A stretch of DNA of 64,000 nt from the NCBI GenBank assembly GCA_963422275.1, contig OY729418.1:4650001-4714000 (forward strand), written 5' to 3'. Below the pieces are notes generated by a model that was not told the origin of the DNA, ran no database searches, and was given only the letters and a program-made list of their open reading frames with translations. This document shows positions 6,463-15,048 of this stretch, one piece after another. This DNA comes from G963422275 sp963422275 (lineage in GTDB: Bacteria; Pseudomonadota; Alphaproteobacteria; Rhodobacterales; Rhodobacteraceae). Every line of letters begins with the position of its first letter. Position 1 is the first letter of the stretch. Made by a program: the position numbers and the translations under genes.

Positions 6463-8955
6463 TCAGCCTCGAAGAACGTTGGCGATCTCCGCCATATCGA
6501 TGTCCGATACGGGACCGATTCGAATTTGGGCGAGCTGCCCGATGACCTGCCGCAATGAGTCGATGTTATCATTCTGAAGGAACACGCGCCCGTTCGCAAC
6601 TAGTGTCTTGAATAGACTTTGATCGGAGAACCACTGCGGTGACGACGCCATGGACTCGAACTTCTGCACCACAAACCAGTCTTGGCGCCACAGGATATCG
6701 AAGATATTGCTCAGCAGGTTGTTCAGGTGCCGCTCGAAGTCCCTATCGTTGCGGTCGATGACACGTTGCATCGTGCGCACAAGATTGTCGAAGTCGTTCT
6801 TCTCACTCGGCCGTGCGCTCTTCCTGAGGAAGTTGTTGAAGAGTGCTGTCGCTTGATCAAGCTCAATCTGCCGGATGTCCTTGAGATTCCTCTTTCGGAC
6901 CTCTGCCAGCATCCGGCGCGCCTCTTCGATGCCTTCCATGGCTTCCTGTACACGTTCCGTGTCGGGTTCGTCGGGATCGAGCGCCTCAGCGCGTTCAAGC
7001 TTCGTCCGTGCCTGCTCGATCTTCGGATCATCCACTCTCTCGCTGATTTCATCGAGTCGACGAAGCTCGCGCCGCCCATCCTCCCTGACGCGCTCCCCGT
7101 CGGCACTGAAGTCGAACTGTCCTTCCTGCCGCGAGTAGTAGTTCCGGCCTGACTGAAATGTCTCGCCGATGCTCGGTACAGATACCTCGAGCATGATCGC
7201 CCCGGAGTCGTGCATTTCATAGTCACATTGAAGCTTGGACCCGGCGTTGATCACGCCGTCACCGAAATCGGTTCCTGCAATTCTTAGAGTCCCGATAAGC
7301 CGGTTGTACTCGGGTTCGTCGCTTTCTCCTTCCCGCAGTTTGAAGTTGAGAGATCCACTGCTGCCTGCCTTCACCGACTCCCCGGCTTTGAACGTCTTCT
7401 TTCCCTTTTTTGGCAACTCGTCGTTGGCGCGCACAAGCCAATCCATCGTCGGTTTTCCGCCGAGTGTCTCTAGCGCCTCAATCCCAATCGAGTGCGATGC
7501 CGGAATCGCTTCCACAATTGCCGCCGTCTTCGCAATCACAATGGTGTCCTGCTCGATCTTCAACACTCCGCCGTTCGCATCGAAGACAAACACTCTGAAA
7601 CGGTTCTCGCTGCTCTTCGAGAGCGATATGTCCACCGCTGCGCCGTGGACGAGCGCAATGCGCCCAGAACTCCATCCGATGTCCAGGCTGTCCACTTGGA
7701 ATTCCATGCCCGATGCTACCTCGCCATCTACTTGTGCGACGATCCTTGCTCGGTCGCTTGGCGTCCGTGCGGTGTAGTTAAATGTAACGTCGAGAGGGCC
7801 GGACGAAGTGAGGGTGCCACGAGTGGTCTTGCGGTTCCGGCTCTTCGAGTCCCAATCGATCGATTCGGCGTAGATGGCGGCACCCTCCGCAACTGCTGTC
7901 ATTGGATTGACCGGGACACTCGCTGGCAACCCCAGTTCGAACGCTACTCGATCTCGCAGAGGCTTGTAGTTCGTCGGCCCGCCGATGAACACGATACGAG
8001 CGATATCGTGGGGGGTCAGTCCCCCCTTGTTCAGCGCCTCCCTTGTCGCCTCGACGGACTCGTTCACCTTCTCCGCCATCAGATCGTCCAGCGTGCGGCG
8101 CTTCACAGGGATGTCGAAGTAGATATCATCGCCGGACAGGTCACGAACCCCGACTTCCATCTCGTCCATTCGTACCTCCGTATCTTCCCGCGACGAGAGC
8201 TCGATCTTGGCGCGCTCCACTGCCCATGCTGCGACACGTACAAGCTTGTTGTAGGTTGGATTGGCCGACAGGTTTTCCGGGAGGTCGAATTTTTCGATAA
8301 GCCAGGGTTTGACGAGGTTATCGACCAAAAGTCGATCGAAGTCCCGTCCCCCGCACATCGCGATCCCTCCGTGCGCGAGCAGGTTGACCCGTCTGGAAAG
8401 ACTCTCGGCGACCGCCACGTCTAGCGTCCCGCCACCGAGGTCGTAGACCACAAAGATCCCGTCCGCGTCGTGCGCCTTCATGATGCTCATCACTGCGGCC
8501 ACGGGCTCCTGCATCAGGGCGACGCGGCCGATCCCAGCCACTTCGGCCGCCTCCATCGTGGCGTTCTTCTGCCTCTGATTGAATGCGGCCGGCACCGTAA
8601 TCACGGTTCCCGTGTCCAGATCGTTTCTCACCTCCTCTGGCAGGTAGCCGAACAACGCCCGCAGCACTTCTCCCGAGCATTCTTCGGGGGTCATCGTGAT
8701 GTCGACTGCGGGGAGTTTGACTGGGGTGCTGGTCCCCATCAGACGCTTGAAAAGGGTTGCCGCGTTGCCGGGGTAGTACGGTGCCGTGTCGTAGGCCCTC
8801 TTCCCGATATATTTGTTCCCTCGCCGGCCGATATAGATCGCCGATGGGGTTACGTCGTTCTGCTCCGGACTCTTCCAGATTCGTGTCTGCTCCCCATCGT
8901 AGGAGCAGATCGCACTGTTCGTCGTGCCGAGGTCGATACCGACGTAGTTCTTCAT
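6463..8955 (-). CDS. Divergent Hsp70 (DnaK-like) chaperone
   Basis: An 830-aa Hsp70, longer than DnaK (about 640). The actin-like ATPase domain fills roughly residues 1-370: phosphate-1 loop GIDLGTTNS (6-14), phosphate-2 YDLGGGTLDVA (171-181), adenosine loop FIGGPTNYKPLRDRV (323-337). The substrate-binding half is unlike DnaK: a beta-rich region to about 620, then a long charged helical tail with coiled-coil character and no EEVD or acidic DnaK end. It overlaps the GrpE-like gene by four bases (ATGA) and is followed by the AAA+ and J-like genes. Presence of its own exchange-factor-like and J-like genes points to a dedicated chaperone machine; client unknown. It is not the house-keeping dnaK, whose usual neighbour dnaJ is absent. 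Confidence 0.9.
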   Translation of the reverse strand: MKNYVGIDLGTTNSAICSYDGEQTRIWKSPEQNDVTPSAIYIGRRGNKYIGKRAYDTAPYYPGNAATLFKRLMGTSTPVKLPAVDITMTPEECSGEVLRALFGYLPEEVRNDLDTGTVITVPAAFNQRQKNATMEAAEVAGIGRVALMQEPVAAVMSIMKAHDADGIFVVYDLGGGTLDVAVAESLSRRVNLLAHGGIAMCGGRDFDRLLVDNLVKPWLIEKFDLPENLSANPTYNKLVRVAAWAVERAKIELSSREDTEVRMDEMEVGVRDLSGDDIYFDIPVKRRTLDDLMAEKVNESVEATREALNKGGLTPHDIARIVFIGGPTNYKPLRDRVAFELGLPASVPVNPMTAVAEGAAIYAESIDWDSKSRNRKTTRGTLTSSGPLDVTFNYTARTPSDRARIVAQVDGEVASGMEFQVDSLDIGWSSGRIALVHGAAVDISLSKSSENRFRVFVFDANGGVLKIEQDTIVIAKTAAIVEAIPASHSIGIEALETLGGKPTMDWLVRANDELPKKGKKTFKAGESVKAGSSGSLNFKLREGESDEPEYNRLIGTLRIAGTDFGDGVINAGSKLQCDYEMHDSGAIMLEVSVPSIGETFQSGRNYYSRQEGQFDFSADGERVREDGRRELRRLDEISERVDDPKIEQARTKLERAEALDPDEPDTERVQEAMEGIEEARRMLAEVRKRNLKDIRQIELDQATALFNNFLRKSARPSEKNDFDNLVRTMQRVIDRNDRDFERHLNNLLSNIFDILWRQDWFVVQKFESMASSPQWFSDQSLFKTLVANGRVFLQNDNIDSLRQVIGQLAQIRIGPVSDIDMAEIANVLRG

Positions 8956-9518
8956 TGTTCTATCTTCTTCAAGGTGACCGTCCCGGTTCGGACGACACCG
9001 CCGGGCCCCATGACGATTGGCTCAAGCATCTGGTCAACGACAAGCGTGTCGCCGGCCCCGAAATCCTCGATGTTGAGAGGCGTCGCCGCCATTCCAGGGT
9101 CGAACGCTTGGCCTTCGATATTCACAATCCGCATTCTGATCTCGCCGAGCGAACTCTCCACTTTTTTCTGGAACCACCGCAATTGCCTCCGATGCCTTCG
9201 TTCCTCGCTTTCGTCGAGCTTCGCGAGCAGGCGCTTGCCAGCTCGGCCGTATCGCCACGACTCCACTGCGAGGGTTAGAAACGCTTCTTTCAGCATTTCG
9301 TGTTCAATTGGCTGTTCGTCTCCGCCCTCTTCGTCCAGCACCCGCCTGCGTTGAACCGACGAATGCGGCGCGTAGAGACTGCTTGCAACGCTTTTACCCG
9401 TCTTCCACCACCGCAACAACATCGTATGAACTCTTCGGCCAAGCTCGCTCGGCTTGTGCGCCAAGCGCTTCAATCGACGCCGTACGACTCTTGCAATCTC
9501 GGCTACACTGTGTCTCAT
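8952..9518 (-). CDS. GrpE-like nucleotide exchange factor, divergent
   Basis: With the ATG at 9518, preceded by GAAGG, the protein has 188 aa; an upstream ATG at 9569 would add 17 residues but has no ribosome site. Residues 1-60 are basic. About 85-128 is a helical charged region (LLAKLDESEERRHRRQLRWF), and 130-188 matches the GrpE beta domain by its FDP motif at 139-141 (EGQAFDPGMAATPL) and by the final strands LVVDQMLEPIVMGPGGVVR and TGTVTLKK. The long dimer coiled coil of GrpE is short here. It is the first gene of the operon and its stop overlaps the Hsp70 start (ATGA). The call rests on the C-terminal pattern plus context; a profile search should confirm it. Confidence 0.6.
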   Translation of the reverse strand: MRHSVAEIARVVRRRLKRLAHKPSELGRRVHTMLLRWWKTGKSVASSLYAPHSSVQRRRVLDEEGGDEQPIEHEMLKEAFLTLAVESWRYGRAGKRLLAKLDESEERRHRRQLRWFQKKVESSLGEIRMRIVNIEGQAFDPGMAATPLNIEDFGAGDTLVVDQMLEPIVMGPGGVVRTGTVTLKKIEQ

Positions 9519-9821
9519 CGGGCAGCCTTCGCGGTGACCAGATCGTCTCTCACAGCACAATTTAACCATCGAATGCTGCTCAAATCAATCAAGTGACCGA
9601 TATTTAAGCACACCTATTTGAGAGGCTGTCAGTCTTGGGTTAGACATGGTGATTGCGTTTGCGACAGGTCAAAGGTTTGCATCAATATGGGCTTCCTGCA
9701 ATCGCAAGGAGCGCTTCCTTGGCAGTTTGCCGAGCCTGCATTTGTCGAATCAGATGGGGAAAGGCGAAGTTGGCAGGGGTCGGGATAGCCTGTGCGAAGG
9801 AGGCGGAACCCGGTTGATGGC
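9519..9821. other. Intergenic: leader of the chaperone cluster and end of an IS1182 remnant
   Basis: The first part is the probable promoter region of the minus-strand GrpE-like to J-like operon; the AT-rich run around 9585-9615 would be a reasonable place, but I see no clear -35/-10 pair. The rest, to 9821, is the non-coding end of the decayed IS1182-type element. No gene is supported. Confidence 0.5.
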
Positions 9822-10263
9822 TCAGGCGGACTGCAAGGCGAATATTCGCTTTATGTTCCATGCTAGAGTGACCAGGGTCCACTCTTCCCTTGACCTTGGA
9901 GAGATCGCGCAAGTAGAACTACCGGAAGCCCATGACCGACTTGATGATACCGAACACCGGTTCCGGCGTCTGCTTATGCGAGGCATAAGTTCGCCGACCT
10001 TCGGGCGTCACCAGTCGATGTGCCATCACCTGCAACGGTGCCGGGTCCAGTGCGGCCGTGTAATGCTCCTTTCAGGGCGGATGATGATGCTCGTCGCGTC
10101 CCGGAGCAATCAACGGCTCAAGCTGCGCCTCAGCGCAGGCGGTCACGTTGGCCGCCTGCACCACATCGTGGCCGGCCACAAGCAGGCTCCCGGCTGCCAC
10201 CATTGCTTGGGCATCACGGACCTCCTCGAAGCCGCTGCCCGCCGCCGGCATGATGCGCGAGTC
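9822..10263 (-). pseudogene. IS1182-family transposase remnant, C-terminal half
   Basis: The minus strand reads SRIMPAAGSGFEEVRDAQAM, then GRRTYASHKQTPEPVFGIIK, SVMGFR-stop-FYLRDLSK and, after a one-base shift, EWTLVTLAWNIKRIFALQ before the stop at 9822-9824. These are the conserved blocks of the IS1182 DDE transposase. In-frame stops and a frameshift show decay. The 5' direction is interrupted by the IS5-type element at 10268-11106; the matching upstream piece (KPKPYDKYNPL) is at 11111-11165. Confidence 0.8.
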
Positions 10264-10267
10264 CTAG

Positions 10268-11106
10268 ATAGTGTCGTCATGAAATGCCAGCCCGGAGCGC
10301 CAGACACCGGACCTGCACCGCGGCAAGAAACGATGCGGCATTCCTGGCGCATCGCGTGGCAATCCCACGCCAGCGCTTGAGCCACGGAAAGGCGTTCTCC
10401 ACCAAATGCCGGTGCCGGCAGAGATCGACATCATGCGCTCCGGGGCGCTTGCGGTTGCGCTTCGGCGGAACCGCTGGAATGACTTCATGCTCCTCGCAAC
10501 AAGACAGGATGGCATTCGTGTCACAGGCCCTGTCCGCCAACAAATGCTCGGCATCCATCCCTTCAATCAGCTCGACCGCTTGACGGCAATCCGCTGCCGT
10601 CCCCTCGGCCGCCAACACCCGCACCGGCATCCCATGCGCGTCCACAGCCAGATGCAGCTTCGTGTCCAGCCCCCTTTTGCGCGACCCATCGCCTGATTGC
10701 CACCGACCGCACCGCTCGCATGGGGATGCATCTTGAGATGACTGGCGTCAATCATCAGCCACTCATCGTCCGGCTCATCCACCAGATGCTCCGGCAACGC
10801 CCCCCAGAGCCCCTTGTCCCGCCAGCGACAGAACCGACGATGGGTGTGTTTCCAGTCTCCGCAGTCTGGCGGCAAATCACGCCGGGGAGCGCCGGTGCGC
10901 AGAATCCAGAAGATCGCATTGATGAACCGACGATTGTCCTGCGCCACCCCAACTTCCCGCTCGGCCAGGCAGATGAGGCTCCAGCAACGGCCAGACCCTG
11001 TCCGAAATGTCATGACGCCGATGAGCCATTCCCATGTGTCGCCTCCAGGAACCATCAAGTGAGTTCGGCAGACAGTGCAGATAAACATCACTCATGACGA
11101 TACTAT
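10268..11106 (-). mobile_element. IS5-family (IS427-like) element inserted in the IS1182 remnant
   Basis: An 839-bp element. The ends ATAGTGTCGTCATGA (from 10268) and TCATGACGATACTAT (to 11106) are inverted repeats with one mismatch. CTAG stands on both sides (10264-10267 and 11107-11110), the target duplication. It carries a two-frame transposase on the minus strand. Removal of the element joins the IS1182 pieces at 10263 and 11111, which proves the order of insertion. Confidence 0.85.
10277..11029 (-). pseudogene. IS5-family transposase, two frames with an extra frameshift
   Basis: It begins MAHRRHDISDRVWPLLEPHL and, after a one-base loss near GSWGG, continues in another frame with AQDNRRFINAIFWILRTGAP and DEWLMIDASHLKMHPHAS. 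Near a run of A and G bases around 10670 the frame changes again to DAHGMPVRVLAAEGT and LLADRACDTNAILSCCEEH, ending WLKRWRGIATRCARNAASFL. The second change is the normal programmed frameshift of IS427-type elements. The first is a mutation, so the protein is probably not made whole. Confidence 0.8.
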
Positions 11107-11110
11107 CTAG

Positions 11111-11165
11111 TGGATTGTATTTATCATATGGTTTCGGCTTGTTGCGTTCGCGATGGAGAGTGGTG
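11111..11165 (-). pseudogene. IS1182 transposase fragment upstream of the insertion
   Basis: The minus strand reads TTLHRERNKPKPYDKYNPL, which continues into SRIMPAAGSG at 10263 once the IS5-type element is removed. This is the Tyr-Asn region of IS1182 transposases that precedes the SRIMP block. A one-base shift at the joint remains. Confidence 0.65.
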
Positions 11166-11168
11166 AAC

Positions 11169-11290
11169 ATGCGACCGGGAGTTTTAGTTGCGGTCTCATC
11201 GAGTGATCGCCGGCGCTTGCTTGGGATTGTCGCGGACAGGAGCCCGCCGCAGAAGCATGCGTGGCGGGCGCGCCGGCGCCGGTGCGCCAC
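11169..11290 (+). pseudogene. IS630-family transposase remnant, N-terminal piece
   Basis: From ATG 11169 the frame reads MRPGVLVAVSSSDRRRLLG and IVADRSPPQKHAWRAR, the start of IS630 transposases (usually DRRRLEAIVADRNSPQKHVWRARI). The homology ends after about 40 residues and the rest of the gene is missing. A 3' piece of an IS630 gene lies at 1-395. Confidence 0.7.
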
Positions 11291-11581
11291 CAGCCGGTTG
11301 AACCGCTTACGATGCCGGACCGGGTGGCCCGATTAGCAATCAACGCAAAATCCGGGGTGCAGACCGTGCGTTGCGCCCCTGAGGGGCGACCATCCTCCGA
11401 AGCCAAGGCTCCGCGCCAACTCATCACGTTTCGCTGGTGCGGTAACAGGCGTCGTCCCCATAACGAGCAGTGGGCAGGGATCATACTCCTCAGACCTTGT
11501 TTGTCGCTCAGCACTTTGGTTGATTTATTACACCCATGTGTGAGAATGTAGGTTAGATCATTCGGGCCGCCATTTTGAAAA
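11291..11581. other. Intergenic, no gene seen
   Basis: About 290 bases between IS remnants. No frame shows a known family and no start has a good ribosome site. Probably further decayed mobile DNA. Confidence 0.5.
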
Positions 11582-11880
11582 GGCTCAATTTGCAATTCGC
11601 GGGCATGCTGATGGACTGGCTTTCGATTTGCATTGAACATGGGAGACGGGCGGATGGATCGGGCGTGGTTTCGGGACTGGTTTTCGAACATCGATGAGTT
11701 GACGGCGACGCGGTGTCCCGGGTCAAGGGCTTCCTGCGGCGTTTCAGCAGCATCGCCACCAAATGTCCCGACAGCTGTTTGATGCGGTTCCATCTCATCG
11801 CGCTCGGCAAGCATCCATCGCCAGAGTCTGTCTCGCGGCGGCCAGTGCCAGGCCCAAGCCTGCGATTCACGAATTGAGCC
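11582..11880 (+). mobile_element. MITE-like deleted IS1595 element with 8-bp target duplication
   Basis: A 299-bp element that starts GGCTCAATTTGCAATTCG and ends CGAATTGAGCC, flanked by direct repeats TTTGAAAA at 11574-11581 and 11881-11888. It retains the first transposase codons (MDRAWFRDWFSNIDELTAT) joined directly to the last part in another frame (VKGFLRRFSSIATKCPDS and RFHLIALGKHPSPES). The catalytic core is gone, so it could only be moved by a related enzyme. Ends and layout match the copy at 3383-3915. Confidence 0.85.
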
Positions 11881-11977
11881 TTTGAAAAAGACAGTTTAAC
11901 CTGGACGGGCACGGGTATGCGTTAATCCTGATCACGAAATGTCAGTTATTTGCACAAAACCCACACGAGGATCTTTA

Positions 11978-12613
11978 ATGGTCGCGAAGGAAGGCCCCAA
12001 GCGGCGCAACGCCGAAGCAACCCGTGCGCGAATTCTGGCCGCGGCAAAAAAAGAATTCGCGAATAACGGGCTTGCGGGTGCCAGGGTGGACGTGATTTCA
12101 GAGCGAGCCAAGGCAAACAAGCGGATGATTTACCACTATTTTGGAAACAAGGAGAAACTTTTCCAGTCTGTGCTTGAAGCAGCCTACGTGCACATAAGAA
12201 CCGCCGAGCAAAAGCTGGATTTGGATCGCTTGCCGCCGCGCGAGGCCCTGGAAAAGCTCGTCCGCTTCACTTGGGACTACTACTTGAAAAATCCTGAATT
12301 CATCACTCTGGTGAACAGCGAAAACCTGCATCGCGCCAAGCATCTAAAAAAATCGGAGGTGATTACCGGAATTAGCCGAAAATTTGTTTCCATGGTGGGC
12401 AGGTTGCTAGAACGCGGCGCCAAAGAAGGAGTGTTCCGGCCGGGCATCGATCCTGTCCAGCTCAACATCACGATCGCTGCAATCGGATATTATTACCTCA
12501 CTAACCGCTTTACTGGCGCGATTCTCTTCGAACGAGACTTGATGAACCGCAAGGCACTCGATGAGCGCCTGCGGTTCAACATACAGACTATCGCACACTT
12601 GGTCTGCAAGTAG
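11978..12613 (+). CDS. TetR/AcrR-family transcriptional regulator
   Basis: A 211-aa repressor-type protein. The DNA-binding domain covers about residues 10-60: ATRARILAAAKKEFANNGL, then VDVISERAKANKRMIYHYF, the helix-turn-helix with the usual YxYF-type end. The C-terminal ligand and dimer domain (LVRFTWDYYLKNPEFITLV, NSENLHRAKHL) resembles TetR_C_29-like regulators. Start chosen at ATG 11978, seven bases after CGAGGA; an upstream ATG at 11939 adds 13 residues that do not fit the family. Its target is not clear: the only near gene is the convergent hydrolase. The nearby IS1595-type element ends 97 bases upstream and may have separated it from its former neighbours. Confidence 0.9.
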   Translation: MVAKEGPKRRNAEATRARILAAAKKEFANNGLAGARVDVISERAKANKRMIYHYFGNKEKLFQSVLEAAYVHIRTAEQKLDLDRLPPREALEKLVRFTWDYYLKNPEFITLVNSENLHRAKHLKKSEVITGISRKFVSMVGRLLERGAKEGVFRPGIDPVQLNITIAAIGYYYLTNRFTGAILFERDLMNRKALDERLRFNIQTIAHLVCK

Positions 12614-12810
12614 TTCAGCCCGACATCGCGTTGAGTCCGGAACTGCTCGCTCTTAACGCTACATCTCAGGGTTGCGGAGCAACTATGGCCAGCAGCCAGT
12701 GAGAATCGATCAACGTGCGGAAGCGTCTCGACCTGCTTGCGTCTTGAAGCCCGACCCAACCTCCCTTGCAATTCCGCAGCTAAAAATAGGTCAGCCGAAA
12801 CTGAGGACAC
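12614..12810. other. Intergenic between convergent genes
   Basis: About 200 bases between the ends of the TetR gene and the hydrolase gene. No gene and no clear hairpin terminator are visible. Confidence 0.5.
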
Positions 12811-13755
12811 TTAGGCAGTCGAGGCAATCAGAGCGGCAAGCTCGGCCGGTTTCGAGAACATCGCCTCATGCGAAGCTTCGAGATGAACGAGCTTTGTCGG
12901 GTTGGATGGCCATCCAGCATTCATGTCTCTCACTTGCGCCTCGCAGACAGATGCATGAAGCAGGTTGTCCTGCGTGCAACAGATGAAGGTACGGTTGATG
13001 GCCGCGTAGCTGTCAGGAAACTGGGTCAATTCTCCATAAATTGATGCAGGAGCGTCGGGTGTCAGCAAACTCAGAACCGTTTCCAGCAACGTGTCGTCAA
13101 CGTCCGCAAACAGGGCCTCCTTCGCAACAGCTCGATATGCGGGATCAACTGACCTTGGATTGATGCGAAGCGCTCCAACAACAGCCGGGTCAGCCAAGAA
13201 CAACTCCGAGCCGCCATGCTCTTTGGAATGATTAACCTGCTCTTCGCTACCAAGATAGGCTCCCGAGGGTTTTCCAGGGGCCGGAGCCAACGCGCCGACG
13301 TAGACGAGCCCGGTGAATTTATCGGGAGCCTTGGCCGCTGCAAACGTGATTGGCGTGCCGCCCATCGAATGTCCAACGGCGATGACGCGGGATGCACCGA
13401 TGGCCAAAGCTCGGTCCGCCCCGGCGATCACAGCATCGGCGAATTCATTAATTCCGATTGGCGCGATAAAAGATACCTCGCTCGCAAATGCCGCAGCATC
13501 AAACGGCTGCTCGATGTACGACTTGGGAAGGACAGCGTTCAATCCGTGGCCCGGAAAGTCAATTGCAACCGTTGGGTGTCCAGCAGAATTGAGAACTTTT
13601 TCCACCGCGCTCCAACACCAAGCACCATGCCAAGACCCGTGCGCAAGCACAAATGCGGTCCTTTCCCTGCTGTCTCCAGCTACAGCGATTGCCGGTGCAG
13701 CAACCGAGGCAGCTGCAATTAAACCGCCACCCGTCAATACCGATCTTCTGTTCAT
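12811..13755 (-). CDS. Exported alpha/beta hydrolase with TAT-like signal
   Basis: A 314-aa alpha/beta-fold hydrolase. The N-terminus NRRSVLTGGGLIAAASVA with the RR pair and hydrophobic run ending APAIAVAG looks like a twin-arginine signal peptide. The oxyanion region is AHGSWHGAWCW (about 39-49) and the nucleophile elbow is GHSMGG near residue 128. A late His lies in HLEASHEAM near the C-terminus, as expected for the triad. The layout is like the EstC/MenH-like hydrolases annotated as alpha/beta fold hydrolase. Substrate cannot be read from sequence. It stands alone, convergent with a TetR gene. Confidence 0.85.
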   Translation of the reverse strand: MNRRSVLTGGGLIAAASVAAPAIAVAGDSRERTAFVLAHGSWHGAWCWSAVEKVLNSAGHPTVAIDFPGHGLNAVLPKSYIEQPFDAAAFASEVSFIAPIGINEFADAVIAGADRALAIGASRVIAVGHSMGGTPITFAAAKAPDKFTGLVYVGALAPAPGKPSGAYLGSEEQVNHSKEHGGSELFLADPAVVGALRINPRSVDPAYRAVAKEALFADVDDTLLETVLSLLTPDAPASIYGELTQFPDSYAAINRTFICCTQDNLLHASVCEAQVRDMNAGWPSNPTKLVHLEASHEAMFSKPAELAALIASTA

Positions 13756-13838
13756 CTTGGTTTCTCCCTTCAGGCGCTTCGCGGAAAGCTGAGCCGCTTT
13801 CTATCTGCTGCAAGCGTTACATTCGAACAATTGCCATC

Positions 13839-13980
13839 TCAATGCTTCATTTTCTGGAGAACCGAATTGATTGCGCCAAGGTTGCGTTCGGTCTCGTGGC
13901 GAATCCCGAGAATGGTGACACCAGTACCGGGAAGGGCAGATTCCGGATTTTCAAGTGAAAGTTCTCTTGCGGCTGGCGAA
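13839..13980 (-). pseudogene. Possible aldo/keto reductase C-terminal remnant
   Basis: The minus strand reads LENPESALPGTGVTILGIR followed by NLGAINSVLQKMKH and a stop. This resembles the last part of aldo/keto reductases (P.V..VIPG.R..E...NL.A). There is no start and no other part of the enzyme nearby; upstream it runs into the end of the EamA transporter gene. I regard it as a short remnant with low certainty. Confidence 0.35.
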
Positions 13981-14020
13981 TTGGCCCCGACCTTCGCAGG
14001 CAGCCAATCCTTGGTGCTTC

Positions 14021-14908
14021 CTACGAGTTTCGCCGCGTCCTGCTCGGCAGCAGAAACTCCACTCCCGCACCTAGCGCAACGCATGTTGCACCGGCCATCT
14101 CAACCCACCCAAACCGTTCGTCCAGCAAAATCGCACTCGAGGCAACTCCCGACACAATTTCCGCCGAGAGCAGGAAACTCAGCAACGCGGGTGGAAGTTT
14201 GCGGGCGCTCCAAAGCGAAATGGCGAATATTGGAGCCAGATATATGCCGCCAGTTGCAAGTATGATCGGCACTGCCTCCGCCACGCGGGAAATTTCCGGT
14301 GTCGGCAAGTCCATCCAAGTTTCAGCTAGCACTGTCATTGAGCCGGTGATTGCCGCCCCAAAAACTGCGGCGAAGGACAGCAGTGGGGTTCCGACAGGCC
14401 TTGACGAGAACACCAGCGCAGCCCCGACCGACCAGCAAAGACCTGACAACAATGCGAGCGCGTCACCTCCGTTCAACGAGGTAGCAGACACATCGTCGCC
14501 CAGAATCAGAAGCATTCCGGAAAATGACAGTCCAAGGGCAACCAGACTCCTCCAGTCCCAGCGCCTGCCCATGAACATGCACTCGATGATCGTGCTCCAG
14601 GCTGGAGCAAGGTAGAAAAGCAGCACAACTCTCACGACATCTGTGTATGAAATCGCAGTTGCGTAGGAGGTAACCGCCATGCCTACAAGCAGCGCCCCTA
14701 AACCAGAGCGCCAAGTGAGGCCCTGGAGTCCAGAACCTAGCAAAACCCAAACCAGAAGAAAAAATCCTGCGCCCACATTCAGGGCGAGCCCCGCGAAAGC
14801 TCCAAGCAGTCCGACCTCGTTTAGATAACGAATCGGGATCCACCAGAATCCCCAAAGCACTGCTGCAAGTAGAGCAAGCGAAGTCGGGGCGAACTCGGTC
14901 CGGTTCAT
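14021..14908 (-). CDS. EamA/DMT-superfamily transporter
   Basis: A 295-aa inner membrane protein with about ten hydrophobic segments in two EamA repeats, e.g. SLALLAAVLWGFWWIPIRYL near the start and AGATCVALGAGVEFLL near the end. The Trp-rich first helix and GMLLILGDD in the middle are typical of drug/metabolite exporters of this superfamily. Substrate unknown. Start ATG 14908 gives the full first helix. The gene stands alone between a likely reductase remnant and the exonuclease gene. Confidence 0.85.
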   Translation of the reverse strand: MNRTEFAPTSLALLAAVLWGFWWIPIRYLNEVGLLGAFAGLALNVGAGFFLLVWVLLGSGLQGLTWRSGLGALLVGMAVTSYATAISYTDVVRVVLLFYLAPAWSTIIECMFMGRRWDWRSLVALGLSFSGMLLILGDDVSATSLNGGDALALLSGLCWSVGAALVFSSRPVGTPLLSFAAVFGAAITGSMTVLAETWMDLPTPEISRVAEAVPIILATGGIYLAPIFAISLWSARKLPPALLSFLLSAEIVSGVASSAILLDERFGWVEMAGATCVALGAGVEFLLPSRTRRNS

Positions 14909-15048
14909 GGCTTGGCTGCCGTTAAGGGCTGCACTTAGCAGCCGTCCGTTCCTCTGCCCTGGGGCATCCGCCGGAAATGCTCTCGGTGCCCGGAAGCGCG
15001 AAACAATAGAGTCCGGCTATCCCCCGGCTCTTTGGTCATGAACCCGCA

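Noticed and set aside
6463..8955. House-keeping dnaK
   Set aside because: Length 830, altered substrate domain and lack of dnaJ next to it show it is a paralogous Hsp70.
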